A stretch of DNA of 8,240 bases from Thermohalobaculum sp039185235 (GTDB lineage: Bacteria > Pseudomonadota > Alphaproteobacteria > Rhodobacterales > Rhodobacteraceae): positions 1 to 8,240 of the forward strand of contig JBCDAS010000191.1 of assembly GCA_039185235.1 (NCBI GenBank), in the 5' to 3' direction. Shown here in pieces: positions 1 to 6,351 of the stretch. Position numbers and translations under genes: made by a program. How positions within the stretch are numbered: the stretch's first letter is position 1; every line of letters starts with the position of its first letter. The notes beneath the pieces are model-generated. The model was given only the letters and a program-made list of their open reading frames with translations, ran no database searches and was not told the origin of the DNA.

Positions 1-972
1 CCCTTCGCCATGGTGGTGAGCTTCATCCATCCGCATGACCCTTATGTGGCCCGGCCCGAATGGTGGAACCTCTACGATCATGCCGAGATCGATATGCCAA
101 ACACGGATGCACCGATGGATCCTCATACCAAGCGTCTGATGCATGGGATCGAGGCGGATGTGGTTGAGGTTTCAGATGACGAGATCCGCAATGCCCGCCA
201 TGCCTATTATGCCAATACCTCCTATTTCGATAGCAAGGTCGGCGTGATTGTGCAGGCCTTGGAGGAATCGGGGCAGATTGAGAACACGGTGGTCATCGTC
301 ACCTCGGACCATGGTGACATGTTGGGAGAGCGCGGGCTCTGGTACAAAATGGCGATGTTCGAGCATTCGGCCCGCGTCCCTCTGGTCATGGCGGGACCTG
401 GGATCAGTCAGCGTATTGTGCCGGAGGCTTGCTCTCTGGTCGACATCCTACCCACTATGCTCGAGATCGCCGATACCGAGCCCGAATTTGGGATGCCGAT
501 CGATGGACGCTCGCTGGTCCCGCTCGCCGAGGGCCGCGCAGAGGAGGATCTCGACGCGGCTATTGTGGAGTATTGTGCGGAATGTGCCTCCCACCCGATC
601 TTCATGATCCGGCGGGGCGCGTTCAAGTACATCCATTGCGATATCGACCCGCCACAGCTCTATGATCTCAAGTCCGATCCACACGAACGGGTCAACCTCG
701 CGTCAGACCCGACCCATGCCAAATTGGCTGACGAGTTTGCAAGGGAAGTCGCGGCCCGCTGGGACAGTGCAGCGATCCGTACCCATGTGATCGCGACACA
801 AAAGCAGCGGCGGGCGATCCATGCGGCGATGGAGGCGGGATTGCTGACCTCATGGGACTATAACCCGCCCCGGGATGCCTCACAGGAATATGTCCGCAAT
901 CATATGGATTGGACCGAGGCCGCCGCGAAAACCCGGTTCCCGCCGCTGGAGGATGCCAAGTCACGCTCTTGA
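1..972 (+). CDS. betC: Choline-sulfatase, C-terminal part (5' end outside the window)
   Basis: Hydrolyses choline-O-sulfate to choline and sulfate in the cytoplasm, feeding choline to glycine betaine synthesis. The reading frame is open from base 1 (P-F-A-M-V-V-S-F-I-H-P-H-D-P-Y), so the ATG at 10 is internal and about 323 codons are visible. The alkaline-phosphatase-fold metal site is seen as VTSDHGDMLGERGLW, with D103-H104 counted from base 1. It is followed by the EHSARVPLVMAGPG segment typical of this family. The C-terminal stretch with YIHCDIDPPQLYDL and the final YVRNHMDW segment fits the choline-sulfatase-specific C-terminal domain rather than a generic arylsulfatase. The catalytic formylglycine motif (C-x-P-S-R) would lie in the missing N-terminus and cannot be checked. 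It ends 123 nt before the convergent cobB and has no evident link to the B12 genes. Confidence 0.9.
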   Translation, partial: PFAMVVSFIHPHDPYVARPEWWNLYDHAEIDMPNTDAPMDPHTKRLMHGIEADVVEVSDDEIRNARHAYYANTSYFDSKVGVIVQALEESGQIENTVVIVTSDHGDMLGERGLWYKMAMFEHSARVPLVMAGPGISQRIVPEACSLVDILPTMLEIADTEPEFGMPIDGRSLVPLAEGRAEEDLDAAIVEYCAECASHPIFMIRRGAFKYIHCDIDPPQLYDLKSDPHERVNLASDPTHAKLADEFAREVAARWDSAAIRTHVIATQKQRRAIHAAMEAGLLTSWDYNPPRDASQEYVRNHMDWTEAAAKTRFPPLEDAKSRS

Positions 973-1095
973 GCGGATCGGGCTGCTCGTTTCCTTGATT
1001 CCATACGGACCCCTCAAACTGAAACTTTGGCTGGGCTATTCTGCCAGCGCCGACCTTAGTGCTTTGGCAAAGGCATCTTCCGCGACGACCAGTCT
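973..1095. other. Convergent spacer between betC and cobB
   Basis: This 123-nt stretch lies between two converging stop codons. I see no gene. The best hairpin is a weak 5-bp GCTGG/CCAGC pair around 1030-1050 without a T-run on either strand, so no rho-independent terminator is called. Confidence 0.5.
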
Positions 1096-2382
1096 TTAGA
1101 GGAGCCGCTCGATCAAATGGGCGAATGAGCCCATGACCAACCCGTCTCGCAGCCCCATATCCGGGATCGATGCACCCGAGCCGTCTTGGACTTCGGTGAA
1201 GAGGGGCGTGCCCACTTCCACATCGATCGTGGAATAGTGGAATTCATGGGCTGCGTACGTGCTGCTCAACGGGCCCGATCCAACCACCTTGCGATAGCCT
1301 AAATGCCTTTGGCGTTTACTGAAATTGGTCGTGAGTCGGAGAAGACCCAGCATTGTATGGCGCGCGCCATCCGCATCGATCAGCGCATCACCCAGATACA
1401 TGTAGCCGCCGCATTCGCCATAGATAGCCGCTCCCCGAGCGGCTGCTCGGCGGATCCCATCGGCCGAAACCTGGTTTGATGCAAGCAAACCGGCATGGAG
1501 CTCGGGGTATCCACCAGGCAAAAAGACGGCATCCGCAGCCCGGTCGGGCGGCTGATCGGCCAGCGGAGAAAACGGGATAATCTCAGAACCTTTGGACCGC
1601 CAATCCTGCAACAGATGCCAGTAGGTAAAGCCAAATGCCTCGTCCTGAGCCACAACGATGCGTTGGCCAAGCGGGGGCATCCTGAGCGGCTCTTTGCCAA
1701 GGGTGAGAGGGCCCGCTAGGTCAAGAATGCGATCAAGATCGCAGTGATCCGCAACAAGGGCCGCAATCTGGCTAATCTGTTCGTCGAGCGAAGGATGCTC
1801 GCCCGCTTGAACCAAGCCCAAATGGCGAGAGGGCAGGCTCAGCGCCGCGTCTCTCGGCAAGGCCCCGATGACGGGACAAACCCGTTCCACCCCATCGCGG
1901 AGCATGGCCGCATGGCGAGGGCTGGCTACGCGATTGAGGAGGACGCCGGCAACTGAGATATCCGCCGACCAGCGCGCGAAGCCCGAGGCAACCGCGCCCG
2001 CGCTCTGCCCCATGCCCGCGGCATCCATGATCAGCACCACCGGCGCCGAGAGCGCCCTTGCAACCGCTGCTGTGGCTCCCTGCCCTTCAGCCCCGCCGCG
2101 AGATGCCCCGTCGAAAAGACCCATCGCCCCTTCGACCATCAAGAAATCGCCCGCTAGCATGGCAGCACGGGCGCGAAGTTGCGCAGAGCCCGCCGCCCAA
2201 GCGTCCAAACTCACGCAAGGCGCACCAGTTGCTGAGGCGTGAAAGGCAGGGTCGATGTAGTCAGGGCCGGACTTAGCGGAGACAACGCGAACACCGCGGT
2301 CTCTCAACGCCCGCAAAAGCCCGAGCGTCACCACCGTTTTGCCGTGGCCAGAGGCGGGGGCCGAGAGCACCAGCCCGCGCAT
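1096..2382 (-). CDS. cobB: Hydrogenobyrinate / cobyrinate a,c-diamide synthase
   Basis: ATP- and glutamine-dependent amidotransferase that amidates the a and c carboxylates of the corrin ring (hydrogenobyrinate in the aerobic pathway, cobyrinate as CbiA in the anaerobic one). The 428-residue length is normal for CobB/CbiA. The N-terminal half is a dethiobiotin-synthetase-like P-loop domain with ASGHGKT at residues 10-16. A signature segment SAKSGPDYIDPAFH follows. The C-terminal half is a class I-type (CobB/CobQ) glutamine amidotransferase domain with the nucleophile in GECGGYMYLG, Cys324. The start ATG at 2382 lies 3 nt after the cobA stop (2386-2388), with a weak AGG/GAG-rich ribosome site inside the end of cobA, so cobA-cobB is an operon with likely translational coupling. 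Given a cobN in the same cluster, hydrogenobyrinate is the likelier substrate (inference). Confidence 0.95.
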   Translation of the reverse strand: MRGLVLSAPASGHGKTVVTLGLLRALRDRGVRVVSAKSGPDYIDPAFHASATGAPCVSLDAWAAGSAQLRARAAMLAGDFLMVEGAMGLFDGASRGGAEGQGATAAVARALSAPVVLIMDAAGMGQSAGAVASGFARWSADISVAGVLLNRVASPRHAAMLRDGVERVCPVIGALPRDAALSLPSRHLGLVQAGEHPSLDEQISQIAALVADHCDLDRILDLAGPLTLGKEPLRMPPLGQRIVVAQDEAFGFTYWHLLQDWRSKGSEIIPFSPLADQPPDRAADAVFLPGGYPELHAGLLASNQVSADGIRRAAARGAAIYGECGGYMYLGDALIDADGARHTMLGLLRLTTNFSKRQRHLGYRKVVGSGPLSSTYAAHEFHYSTIDVEVGTPLFTEVQDGSGASIPDMGLRDGLVMGSFAHLIERLL

Positions 2383-2385
2383 GTC

Positions 2386-3243
2386 TCAACCTGTCTCAGC
2401 CACGCGGCGCGCTCCAAGAGGATCGAGATCCCGCGGTGCCTCTCCCGCAATCTGCGCCATCCAATCGAGGCATTGGCGCATGCGCACGACCTCGCCGATG
2501 CAAACGATCGCAGGGGGGCCAATCCGAGCGGCCTTCGCATCCTCGACCGCCCGTGCAAGCGTGGTCTCCAAGATCTTCATATCTGGCCGGGTCGCGTTCA
2601 TGACGATGGCAACTGGCTCAGATCCCAACCGGCCAGCCGCGATCAGACGTTGCGTGATCACAGGCAGGGTCTTCATCGCCATATAGCCAACGATCACTGG
2701 CGATGCATGAGCCAAAGCCTCCCAATTAATTGCACCGGGCGCATCGCCAGACTGATCATGGCCAGTTAGGAAGGTAACCGCCTGATTAACATCGCGATGG
2801 GTGACCGGGATACCGGCATAAGCAAGCCCGCCAATACCGGCAGAGATTCCGGGCACGATTCGGACTGGGATCCCCGCAGCCACCAGGGTCTGTGCCTCCT
2901 CACCTCCGCGTCCAAAAACGAATGGATCTCCGCCTTTCAGCCGGAGAACCCGCTTGCCGGCACGCGCAAGTTCGATCAGTCGCAGAGAGATGTCCCGCTG
3001 CTTCGGGCTCGGCTTGCCTCCGCGCTTGCCTGCATACTCTAACTCGGCTTTGGGGTTGGCCCATTCGAGAATCCTGTCATCCACCAAAGCGTCATAGACA
3101 ACGCAATCCGCCTGCTTGAGTGCATTGAGAGCATGCAAAGTGACAAGCCCCGGATCACCTGGTCCAGCACCCACGAGCCATACCCAGCCCGGCGCCATAG
3201 GCGGCCAGTTGTTCCCGTTCGGCAGATGGATCTCGTCGCTCAT
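2386..3243 (-). CDS. cobA: Uroporphyrinogen-III C-methyltransferase (SUMT)
   Basis: Adds two SAM-derived methyl groups (C2 and C7) to uroporphyrinogen III, giving precorrin-2, the entry step to B12 and siroheme. It is a stand-alone SUMT of 285 residues without the CysG oxidase/ferrochelatase domain. Visible motifs are the N-terminal VWLVGAGPGDPGLVTLHAL loop, the YDALVDDRILEW segment, the GKRGG block, LRLKGGDPFVFGRGGEEA, and VPGISAGIGGLAYAGIPVTHR. The ATG at 3243 (MSDEIHL) was chosen because it gives the family's usual length and sits about 20 residues before the first motif. An ATG at 3342 is in frame but would add 33 unsupported residues running into the palindrome-rich spacer. First gene of a two-gene operon with cobB, divergent from cbiD. 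Confidence 0.93.
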   Translation of the reverse strand: MSDEIHLPNGNNWPPMAPGWVWLVGAGPGDPGLVTLHALNALKQADCVVYDALVDDRILEWANPKAELEYAGKRGGKPSPKQRDISLRLIELARAGKRVLRLKGGDPFVFGRGGEEAQTLVAAGIPVRIVPGISAGIGGLAYAGIPVTHRDVNQAVTFLTGHDQSGDAPGAINWEALAHASPVIVGYMAMKTLPVITQRLIAAGRLGSEPVAIVMNATRPDMKILETTLARAVEDAKAARIGPPAIVCIGEVVRMRQCLDWMAQIAGEAPRDLDPLGARRVAETG

Positions 3244-3384
3244 GTCTTCATCTATAGGAAGCTTTGCTGCAATTGCTAAGCCCCTTTGCGACATCTTTGC
3301 GTCTAGCGCAGGCATCGAGGCAACTGGGCCCGGCAGAAGCAACCAAGGCCGCGCCCGACAGGGCGCTCAAAAAAACGACCGCAT

Positions 3385-3519
3385 GTCTCGGCTCCTGAAA
3401 GGAGACGAGACATTCCGCTTGGTTCGTCGCCTAGGCGGGTGGAGTAAGCGCGAACCAAACGGAATGCGCGCAAGCGCGCATACACCTATCCTTGCGCCCC
3501 ATCCGGGGCGCGCTAGCGC
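3385..3519 (-). repeat. Cluster of consecutive inverted repeats between cobA and cbiD
   Basis: Most of the structure in the 314-nt divergent spacer (3244-3557) is here. Four stem-loops follow each other almost without gaps. (1) 3385-3396 with 3400-3411, 11 of 12 pairs, 3-nt loop. (2) 3411-3426 with 3451-3466, 16 positions, fully paired on the minus strand if one G-U is allowed but A-C mismatched on plus. (3) 3464-3481, ATGCGCGC-AA-GCGCGCAT, perfect. (4) 3494-3500 with 3505-3511, 7 perfect pairs with a 4-nt loop, running into the 10-bp palindrome GCGCTAGCGC at 3510-3519. A T7 run on the minus strand (3375-3369) lies 9 nt past the first hairpin in the cobA direction, too far for a standard terminator. 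The strand is given as minus because of the wobble pair. The cluster may be a dispersed palindromic repeat, a cobA leader structure or operator sites; nothing here identifies a regulator. I see no gene and no B12 riboswitch in this spacer. Confidence 0.7.
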
Positions 3520-3557
3520 CTGTTGGTGACGGATTGCCTCGGACCCGCAGGCCTGCC

Positions 3558-4625
3558 ATGTCTGAAGCGATGGCAAAAGATCCCGCATCGCTGCGCACTG
3601 GCTGGACCACAGGTGCATGTGCTACCGCGGCTGCAAAAGCTGCCGCGATGGCGCTGTTCGACGGCGTGTTTCCGGACAGAGTTCGTATTGGACTACCGAG
3701 AGGGGGAGATGCCCAGTTTGCTCTAGCCGGATCAGCAAGCGGACAAGACTGGGCCGAGGCGAGCATTATCAAAGATGCTGGCGATGATCCGGATGTCACG
3801 CATTTGGCCACGATCACCACGCGGGTGGCTTTGGGGCCCTCAGGGATCCGATTTTTTGCCGGCTCAGGTGTCGGCACCGTGACCAAACCCGGCCTGCCGA
3901 TCCCTCCAGGGGAACCCGCAATCAACCCAGTCCCGAGAGAAATGATCTCGGGCGTTCTCCGAGAAGTCGCCCATGCCCGTGGCGAAGCTGCGGATTTTGA
4001 TGTCACCATCTCGGTTCCTGGAGGGGCAGAGCTGGCACTCAAGACCTGGAACCCGCGACTTGGTATCGAGGGTGGGATCTCGATCCTTGGAACCACCGGG
4101 ATCGTGCGACCGTTCTCTTGCGCGGCCTGGATTGCGTCTATTCATAGGGGCATAGATGTCGTCCGGGCGAATGGGTTGACGCATGTGGTGGGCACGACTG
4201 GGTCCACCTCAGAGAGACTGGTGCAGGAGCTCTACGAGCTACCAGAGATCGCGTATCTCGATATGGGAGATTTCGTGGGCGGGCTCTTGAAATACCTGCG
4301 CCAGCATCCCGTTCGACGTCTCACGATTGCTGGCGGCATTGGCAAGATGAGCAAGCTCGGCCAAGGCGCGCTCGACCTGCATTCCGGCCGCAGCCAAGTC
4401 GATTTCGCCCGTCTCGCCGAGATGGCCGGTGCAGCTGGCCCCGAAGTCGCGACAGCCAACACTGCGTTGCAGGCGCTTGAAATCGCTGGTGTGCCACTTG
4501 CCGAAAAGGTCGCGGAAGCTGCTGAGGAAACCATCTGTGCCACGCTGCGTGGAGCCCCCGTTTCGGTCGAGACGATTGTGATCAATCGGCGGGGCAGTCT
4601 TTTGGCACGGCGTCCCTTCACATGA
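3558..4625 (+). CDS. cbiD: Cobalt-precorrin-5B C1-methyltransferase
   Basis: SAM-dependent C1 methylation with ring deacylation at the (cobalt-)precorrin-5 stage. At 355 residues it has normal CbiD length. The hallmark N-terminal segment LRTGWTTGACATAAAKAA begins about residue 11. It is followed by the LGPSGIRFFAGSGVGTVTKPGLPIPPGEPAINPVPR region and by the GGISILGTTGIVRPFS block. The C-terminal part has the conserved GKMSKLGQG segment. The ATG at 3558 (MSEAMAKDP) is preferred; the ribosome site is weak (GCAGG at 3547-3551), and the ATG at 3570 with GAAG just upstream is an alternative. The in-frame TTG at 3492 would add residues encoded by the inverted-repeat cluster. The stop overlaps the cobK start (ATGA, 4622-4625). 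CbiD is classically the anaerobic-pathway enzyme, yet its neighbours include aerobic-type cobN. Confidence 0.94.
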   Translation: MSEAMAKDPASLRTGWTTGACATAAAKAAAMALFDGVFPDRVRIGLPRGGDAQFALAGSASGQDWAEASIIKDAGDDPDVTHLATITTRVALGPSGIRFFAGSGVGTVTKPGLPIPPGEPAINPVPREMISGVLREVAHARGEAADFDVTISVPGGAELALKTWNPRLGIEGGISILGTTGIVRPFSCAAWIASIHRGIDVVRANGLTHVVGTTGSTSERLVQELYELPEIAYLDMGDFVGGLLKYLRQHPVRRLTIAGGIGKMSKLGQGALDLHSGRSQVDFARLAEMAGAAGPEVATANTALQALEIAGVPLAEKVAEAAEETICATLRGAPVSVETIVINRRGSLLARRPFT

Positions 4626-5341
4626 GGGTCTTGCTTCTTGGCGGTACGACTGAGGCACGCCAGCTTGCTCCAATGCTGCGCGATTTGGGTCATGAGGTGA
4701 CCGTGTCGCTCGCAGGAGTTACCGAGACACCCGGGGATTACGGGGCTCCAACCCGACGTGGAGGCTTTGGAGGAGTAGGGGGGCTCCAGCACTGGCTCAG
4801 TGAGCAGCGCATTGATGCTCTTATCGATGCCACTCATCCCTTCGCCGATCAGATGCCCAGCAATGCAGCTCAAGCCGCCAAAGCACTCGGCTTGCCCCGG
4901 CTCCGACTTTGCCGCCCGGCCTGGCAAGCCGCACCCCATTGGCAGCAACACGCCTCGCTCGTGGATGCCGTATCCAAGATCCCAGCAGACGCGCGTGTTT
5001 TGGCAACAACGGGGCAAGATCAGCTAGAGCCCTATTGCAGTCGCTCTGACCTGATGATCTGGCTCCGCGTGATCGAGGACCCAGGCACTCTTCCCGCACA
5101 TATCCGTGTCTTGAGGGCGCGGCCTCCTTTTTCGATCGATGAGGAAACAGACCTCCTCAAGTCGAATGTCATCACTCATCTGACCACCAAGAATAGCGGT
5201 GGAGGTCGGACGAAGCTGGATGCAGCGGACGCACTTGGTGTCAAGGTCCATATCATCGCCCGCCCTGCCCCCCCACCCGGGCCGCTTGTCGAGACCTCTG
5301 CGGGAGCGGTCGCTTGGCTCAAGCAAGTCGCCCCTTCTTGA
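4622..5341 (+). CDS. cobK: Precorrin-6A reductase
   Basis: NADPH-dependent reduction of the C18-C19 double bond of precorrin-6A (CobK) or its cobalt form (CbiJ), giving precorrin-6B. The protein has 239 residues, typical for the family. The N-terminal nucleotide-binding motif LLLGGTTEARQL lies at residues 4-15. The conserved DATHPFA is at 69-75. A C-terminal TKNSGG segment followed by an LDAADALGVKVHIIARP stretch matches the usual family ending. Its start ATG overlaps the cbiD stop by 4 nt, so the two are translationally coupled. The B12 riboswitch lies downstream of its stop, so this gene is not under that switch. Confidence 0.93.
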   Translation: MRVLLLGGTTEARQLAPMLRDLGHEVTVSLAGVTETPGDYGAPTRRGGFGGVGGLQHWLSEQRIDALIDATHPFADQMPSNAAQAAKALGLPRLRLCRPAWQAAPHWQQHASLVDAVSKIPADARVLATTGQDQLEPYCSRSDLMIWLRVIEDPGTLPAHIRVLRARPPFSIDEETDLLKSNVITHLTTKNSGGGRTKLDAADALGVKVHIIARPAPPPGPLVETSAGAVAWLKQVAPS

Positions 5342-5380
5342 AGCCGACCTCGAATCCTCGCTATTCGCCCCTCGAAATGC

Positions 5381-5410
5381 TTGACAGAGGCGGGCGATCA
5401 GCCGATGCGT
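5381..5410 (+). promoter_or_regulatory. Candidate promoter for the riboswitch transcript
   Basis: A perfect TTGACA (5381-5386) lies about 35 nt before the expected 5' end of the riboswitch, in the cobK-bluB spacer. At 17-nt spacing the -10 position reads GATGCG, a poor match to TATAAT. Position and -35 quality support a housekeeping-sigma promoter, but the weak -10 keeps this tentative. Confidence 0.45.
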
Positions 5411-5415
5411 GATCC

Positions 5416-5615
5416 GTCTGGTTCCGCGTCTCTGCCCTCGGCAAAGCGTGGATGAAAAGGGAACGCGGTCGGTGCAGAGCTTCACGGCACGCACTATGCC
5501 GCGGCCGCCCCCGCGACTGTGAGCGGTGAGGCCACCCTCGACCCACTGGCACAAGCCGGGAAGGGAGGGTTGCCGAGGTCAAAAGGCCAAATCCGCGAGC
5601 CAGGAGACCTGCCAG
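5416..5615 (+). promoter_or_regulatory. Cobalamin (adenosylcobalamin) riboswitch
   Basis: All the main conserved blocks appear in order: GGTTCCGCG (5420-5428); GATGAAAAGGGAACGCGG (5451-5468), whose AACGCGG pairs back to the first block; GCCGCCCCCGCGACTGTGAG (from 5504), followed by CGG; CCACTGG (5543-5549) with CCGGGAAGG (5556-5564); and the canonical B12 box AGCCAGGAGACCTGCC (5598-5613). This family binds coenzyme B12 and represses the downstream gene when the cofactor is abundant. It sits 3' of cobK and about 100 nt upstream of the bluB ATG. It should therefore control bluB, cobW and, if the operon is continuous, GNAT and cobN. Exact edges are approximate. Confidence 0.95.
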
Positions 5616-5627
5616 GCACTGGATGAC

Positions 5628-5660
5628 CCAAGGTCCCGTCGGGTGTGACGGTTGGAGGAG
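5628..5660 (+). promoter_or_regulatory. Probable expression platform: hairpin abutting a strong Shine-Dalgarno
   Basis: CCGTC (5636-5640) pairs with GACGG (5647-5651) around a 6-nt loop. CCAA (5628-5631) can pair with TTGG (5652-5655), reaching into the ribosome site GGAGGAG (5654-5660). No T-run follows, so control by hiding the ribosome site is more likely than transcription termination. That is inference from layout; an alternative pairing with the riboswitch core was not resolved. Confidence 0.4.
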
Positions 5661-5664
5661 AAGA

Positions 5665-5706
5665 ATGAATCACGTGACCAGCCCCAAGGCTGGCGATCAG
5701 ATCTAG
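5665..5706 (+). CDS. Possible 13-codon leader ORF before bluB
   Basis: This ATG has the best ribosome site in the region: GGAGG 6 nt upstream, within GGAGGAG. It encodes only MNHVTSPKAGDQI before TAG, in a different frame from bluB. The stop is 11 nt before the bluB ATG (5718), which itself has no good ribosome site. It could be a translated leader that delivers ribosomes to bluB, or the remnant of a longer bluB N-terminus after a 1-nt loss. No homology is claimed for the peptide. Confidence 0.35.
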   Translation: MNHVTSPKAGDQI

Positions 5707-5717
5707 CGCGGCGATTG

Positions 5718-6344
5718 ATGCCGAGCTTCTCGCCAGCCTTCAGAGAAGAGTTGCACCAGCTCTTCCAATGGCGCCGCGACGTGCGCCGCTTCCGGACCGA
5801 TCCAGTCCCTGCGGAGGTTGTCGGGCGGCTGTTGGCTGAGGCTGGTTCCGCGCCCTCGGTCGGTCTCTCCGAGCCCTGGCGCTTTGTGCTGGTCGAAAGT
5901 GCGAAGGCCCGAGCCAGCGCCTTGGGCAATTTTCGCTGCGCAAATGCCAAGGCGCTGGACGGGTATGAGGGTGACCGCCAGCAGATTTACGCGAACCTAA
6001 AGCTCTCTGGCATGCAGGACGCACCGATCCAGATGGCGGTTTTCTGCGATGATGCAAGCGAGAAAGGCCATGGCCTTGGGGCGGGCACCATGCCCGAGAT
6101 GCGCCGTTACTCTTGCGTTTGTGCGATCATGCAGCTCTGGCTCGCCGCCAGGGCCGAGGGGCTTGGCCTTGGCTGGGTCTCTATCCTGGATCCATCGCGC
6201 CTCGCACGGGATTTGGGCATTCCGGAGGACTGGCTTTTGATTGGCTATCTCTGCATCGGCGTTCCTGAGGAAGAACATACCGATCCTGAACTCGACCGCG
6301 CGGGTTGGGAAACCCGCCAACCCCCCGAAATCACCACTGTTTGA
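5718..6344 (+). CDS. bluB: 5,6-dimethylbenzimidazole synthase
   Basis: Oxygen-dependent flavin-destructase of the nitroreductase fold: it cannibalises FMNH2 to form 5,6-dimethylbenzimidazole, the lower axial ligand of B12. The 208-residue protein shows the diagnostic N-terminal WRRDVRRFRTDPVP (from W18), whose Arg residues contact the flavin and which contains the conserved Asp21. The SAPSVGLSEPWRF loop and the C-terminal LGLGWVSILDP segment also fit BluB rather than generic nitroreductases. The ATG at 5718 gives the usual start just before FSPAF. A TTG at 5652 is in frame and would add 22 residues, but it lacks a suitable ribosome site and its first codons consist of the Shine-Dalgarno itself. 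First full gene after the B12 riboswitch; cobW starts 7 nt after its stop. Its O2 requirement implies aerobic or microaerobic B12 synthesis. Confidence 0.93.
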   Translation: MPSFSPAFREELHQLFQWRRDVRRFRTDPVPAEVVGRLLAEAGSAPSVGLSEPWRFVLVESAKARASALGNFRCANAKALDGYEGDRQQIYANLKLSGMQDAPIQMAVFCDDASEKGHGLGAGTMPEMRRYSCVCAIMQLWLAARAEGLGLGWVSILDPSRLARDLGIPEDWLLIGYLCIGVPEEEHTDPELDRAGWETRQPPEITTV

Positions 6345-6351
6345 GGCACTT

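Noticed and set aside
3244..3342. N-terminal extension of cobA to the ATG at 3342
   Set aside because: It would add 33 residues before the usual SUMT start with no family support. The ATG at 3243 gives normal length.
3369..3411. Hairpin plus T7 run on the minus strand as a terminator in the cobA leader
   Set aside because: The T-run starts about 9 nt after the stem, and the stem has a mismatch. Spacing is wrong for an intrinsic terminator.
3367..3618. Minus-strand ORFs across the cobA-cbiD spacer
   Set aside because: Their residues derive from the palindrome cluster and the antisense of the cbiD start, with no ribosome site or recognisable domain.
6241..6351. N-terminal extension of cobW to the ATG at 6241
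   Set aside because: It lies within the bluB coding sequence and would put 37 unrelated residues before the P-loop, which normally sits near the N-terminus.
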